Origin: CAZLKN01 sp964560135
GTDB taxonomy: Bacteria; Actinomycetota; JAICYB01
Direction of reading: 5' to 3'
Length of the DNA: 6,490 bases
Assembly (NCBI GenBank): GCA_964560135.1
Contig: CAZLKN010000104.1
Span: forward strand, 1-6,490
Both the position numbers and the translations under genes were made by a program. The stretch's first letter is position 1. Each line of letters begins with the position of its first letter. A model generated the notes under the pieces. The model searched no databases. It had not been told where the DNA came from and was given only the letters and a program-made list of their open reading frames with translations. Below are positions 6,457 to 6,490 of the stretch, piece after piece.

Positions 6457-6490
6457 CGGCCTGCGTGCGCGCCCCCCCCCACCCGACCCG

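Overview
The window reads as high-G+C actinobacterial DNA. An acidimicrobial relative is my guess, from the style of the orphan substrate-binding-like protein, and no marker gene here proves it. It splits into three parts.

Left part (about 1-2553, all +): a tightly packed operon for 7-deazaguanine chemistry. The tail of an unidentified gene is followed by a QueC-like ATP-dependent ligase, a SagB-type flavin nitroreductase/dehydrogenase, QueE (radical SAM CDG synthase) and QueD (6-carboxytetrahydropterin synthase). Every junction is a stop/start overlap of 1-4 bases (GTGA, TGATG, ATGA, GTGA), so the genes are almost certainly co-transcribed and translationally coupled. QueD makes 6-carboxytetrahydropterin, QueE contracts it to 7-carboxy-7-deazaguanine (CDG), and the QueC-like enzyme activates CDG to make preQ0 or another amide-type product. 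The SagB-like oxidoreductase is not part of the standard queuosine route and is the unexpected member. No GTP cyclohydrolase, QueF, tRNA/DNA transglycosylase, glycosyltransferase or YcaO gene is visible, so the final product cannot be read from this window. A secondary metabolite, a nucleic-acid modification and a protein/peptide conjugate are all possible.

Middle (about 2554-3511): no intact gene. It contains the decayed C-terminal part of an ISL3-family transposase, broken by one in-frame stop and at least three frame changes. With the lower, more variable G+C of the left part, this suggests that the deazaguanine operon lies in a mobile or acquired region.

Right part (about 3512-6490): two convergent, very G+C-rich genes only 19 bases apart. 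One encodes a membrane-anchored periplasmic-binding-protein-like receptor related to branched-chain amino-acid ABC transporter binding proteins; its annotated start looks damaged by a single extra G. The other, on the minus strand, encodes a DUF4185-like beta-propeller protein whose 5' end runs into low-complexity G/C runs at the window edge. Neither has a visible link to deazaguanine metabolism.
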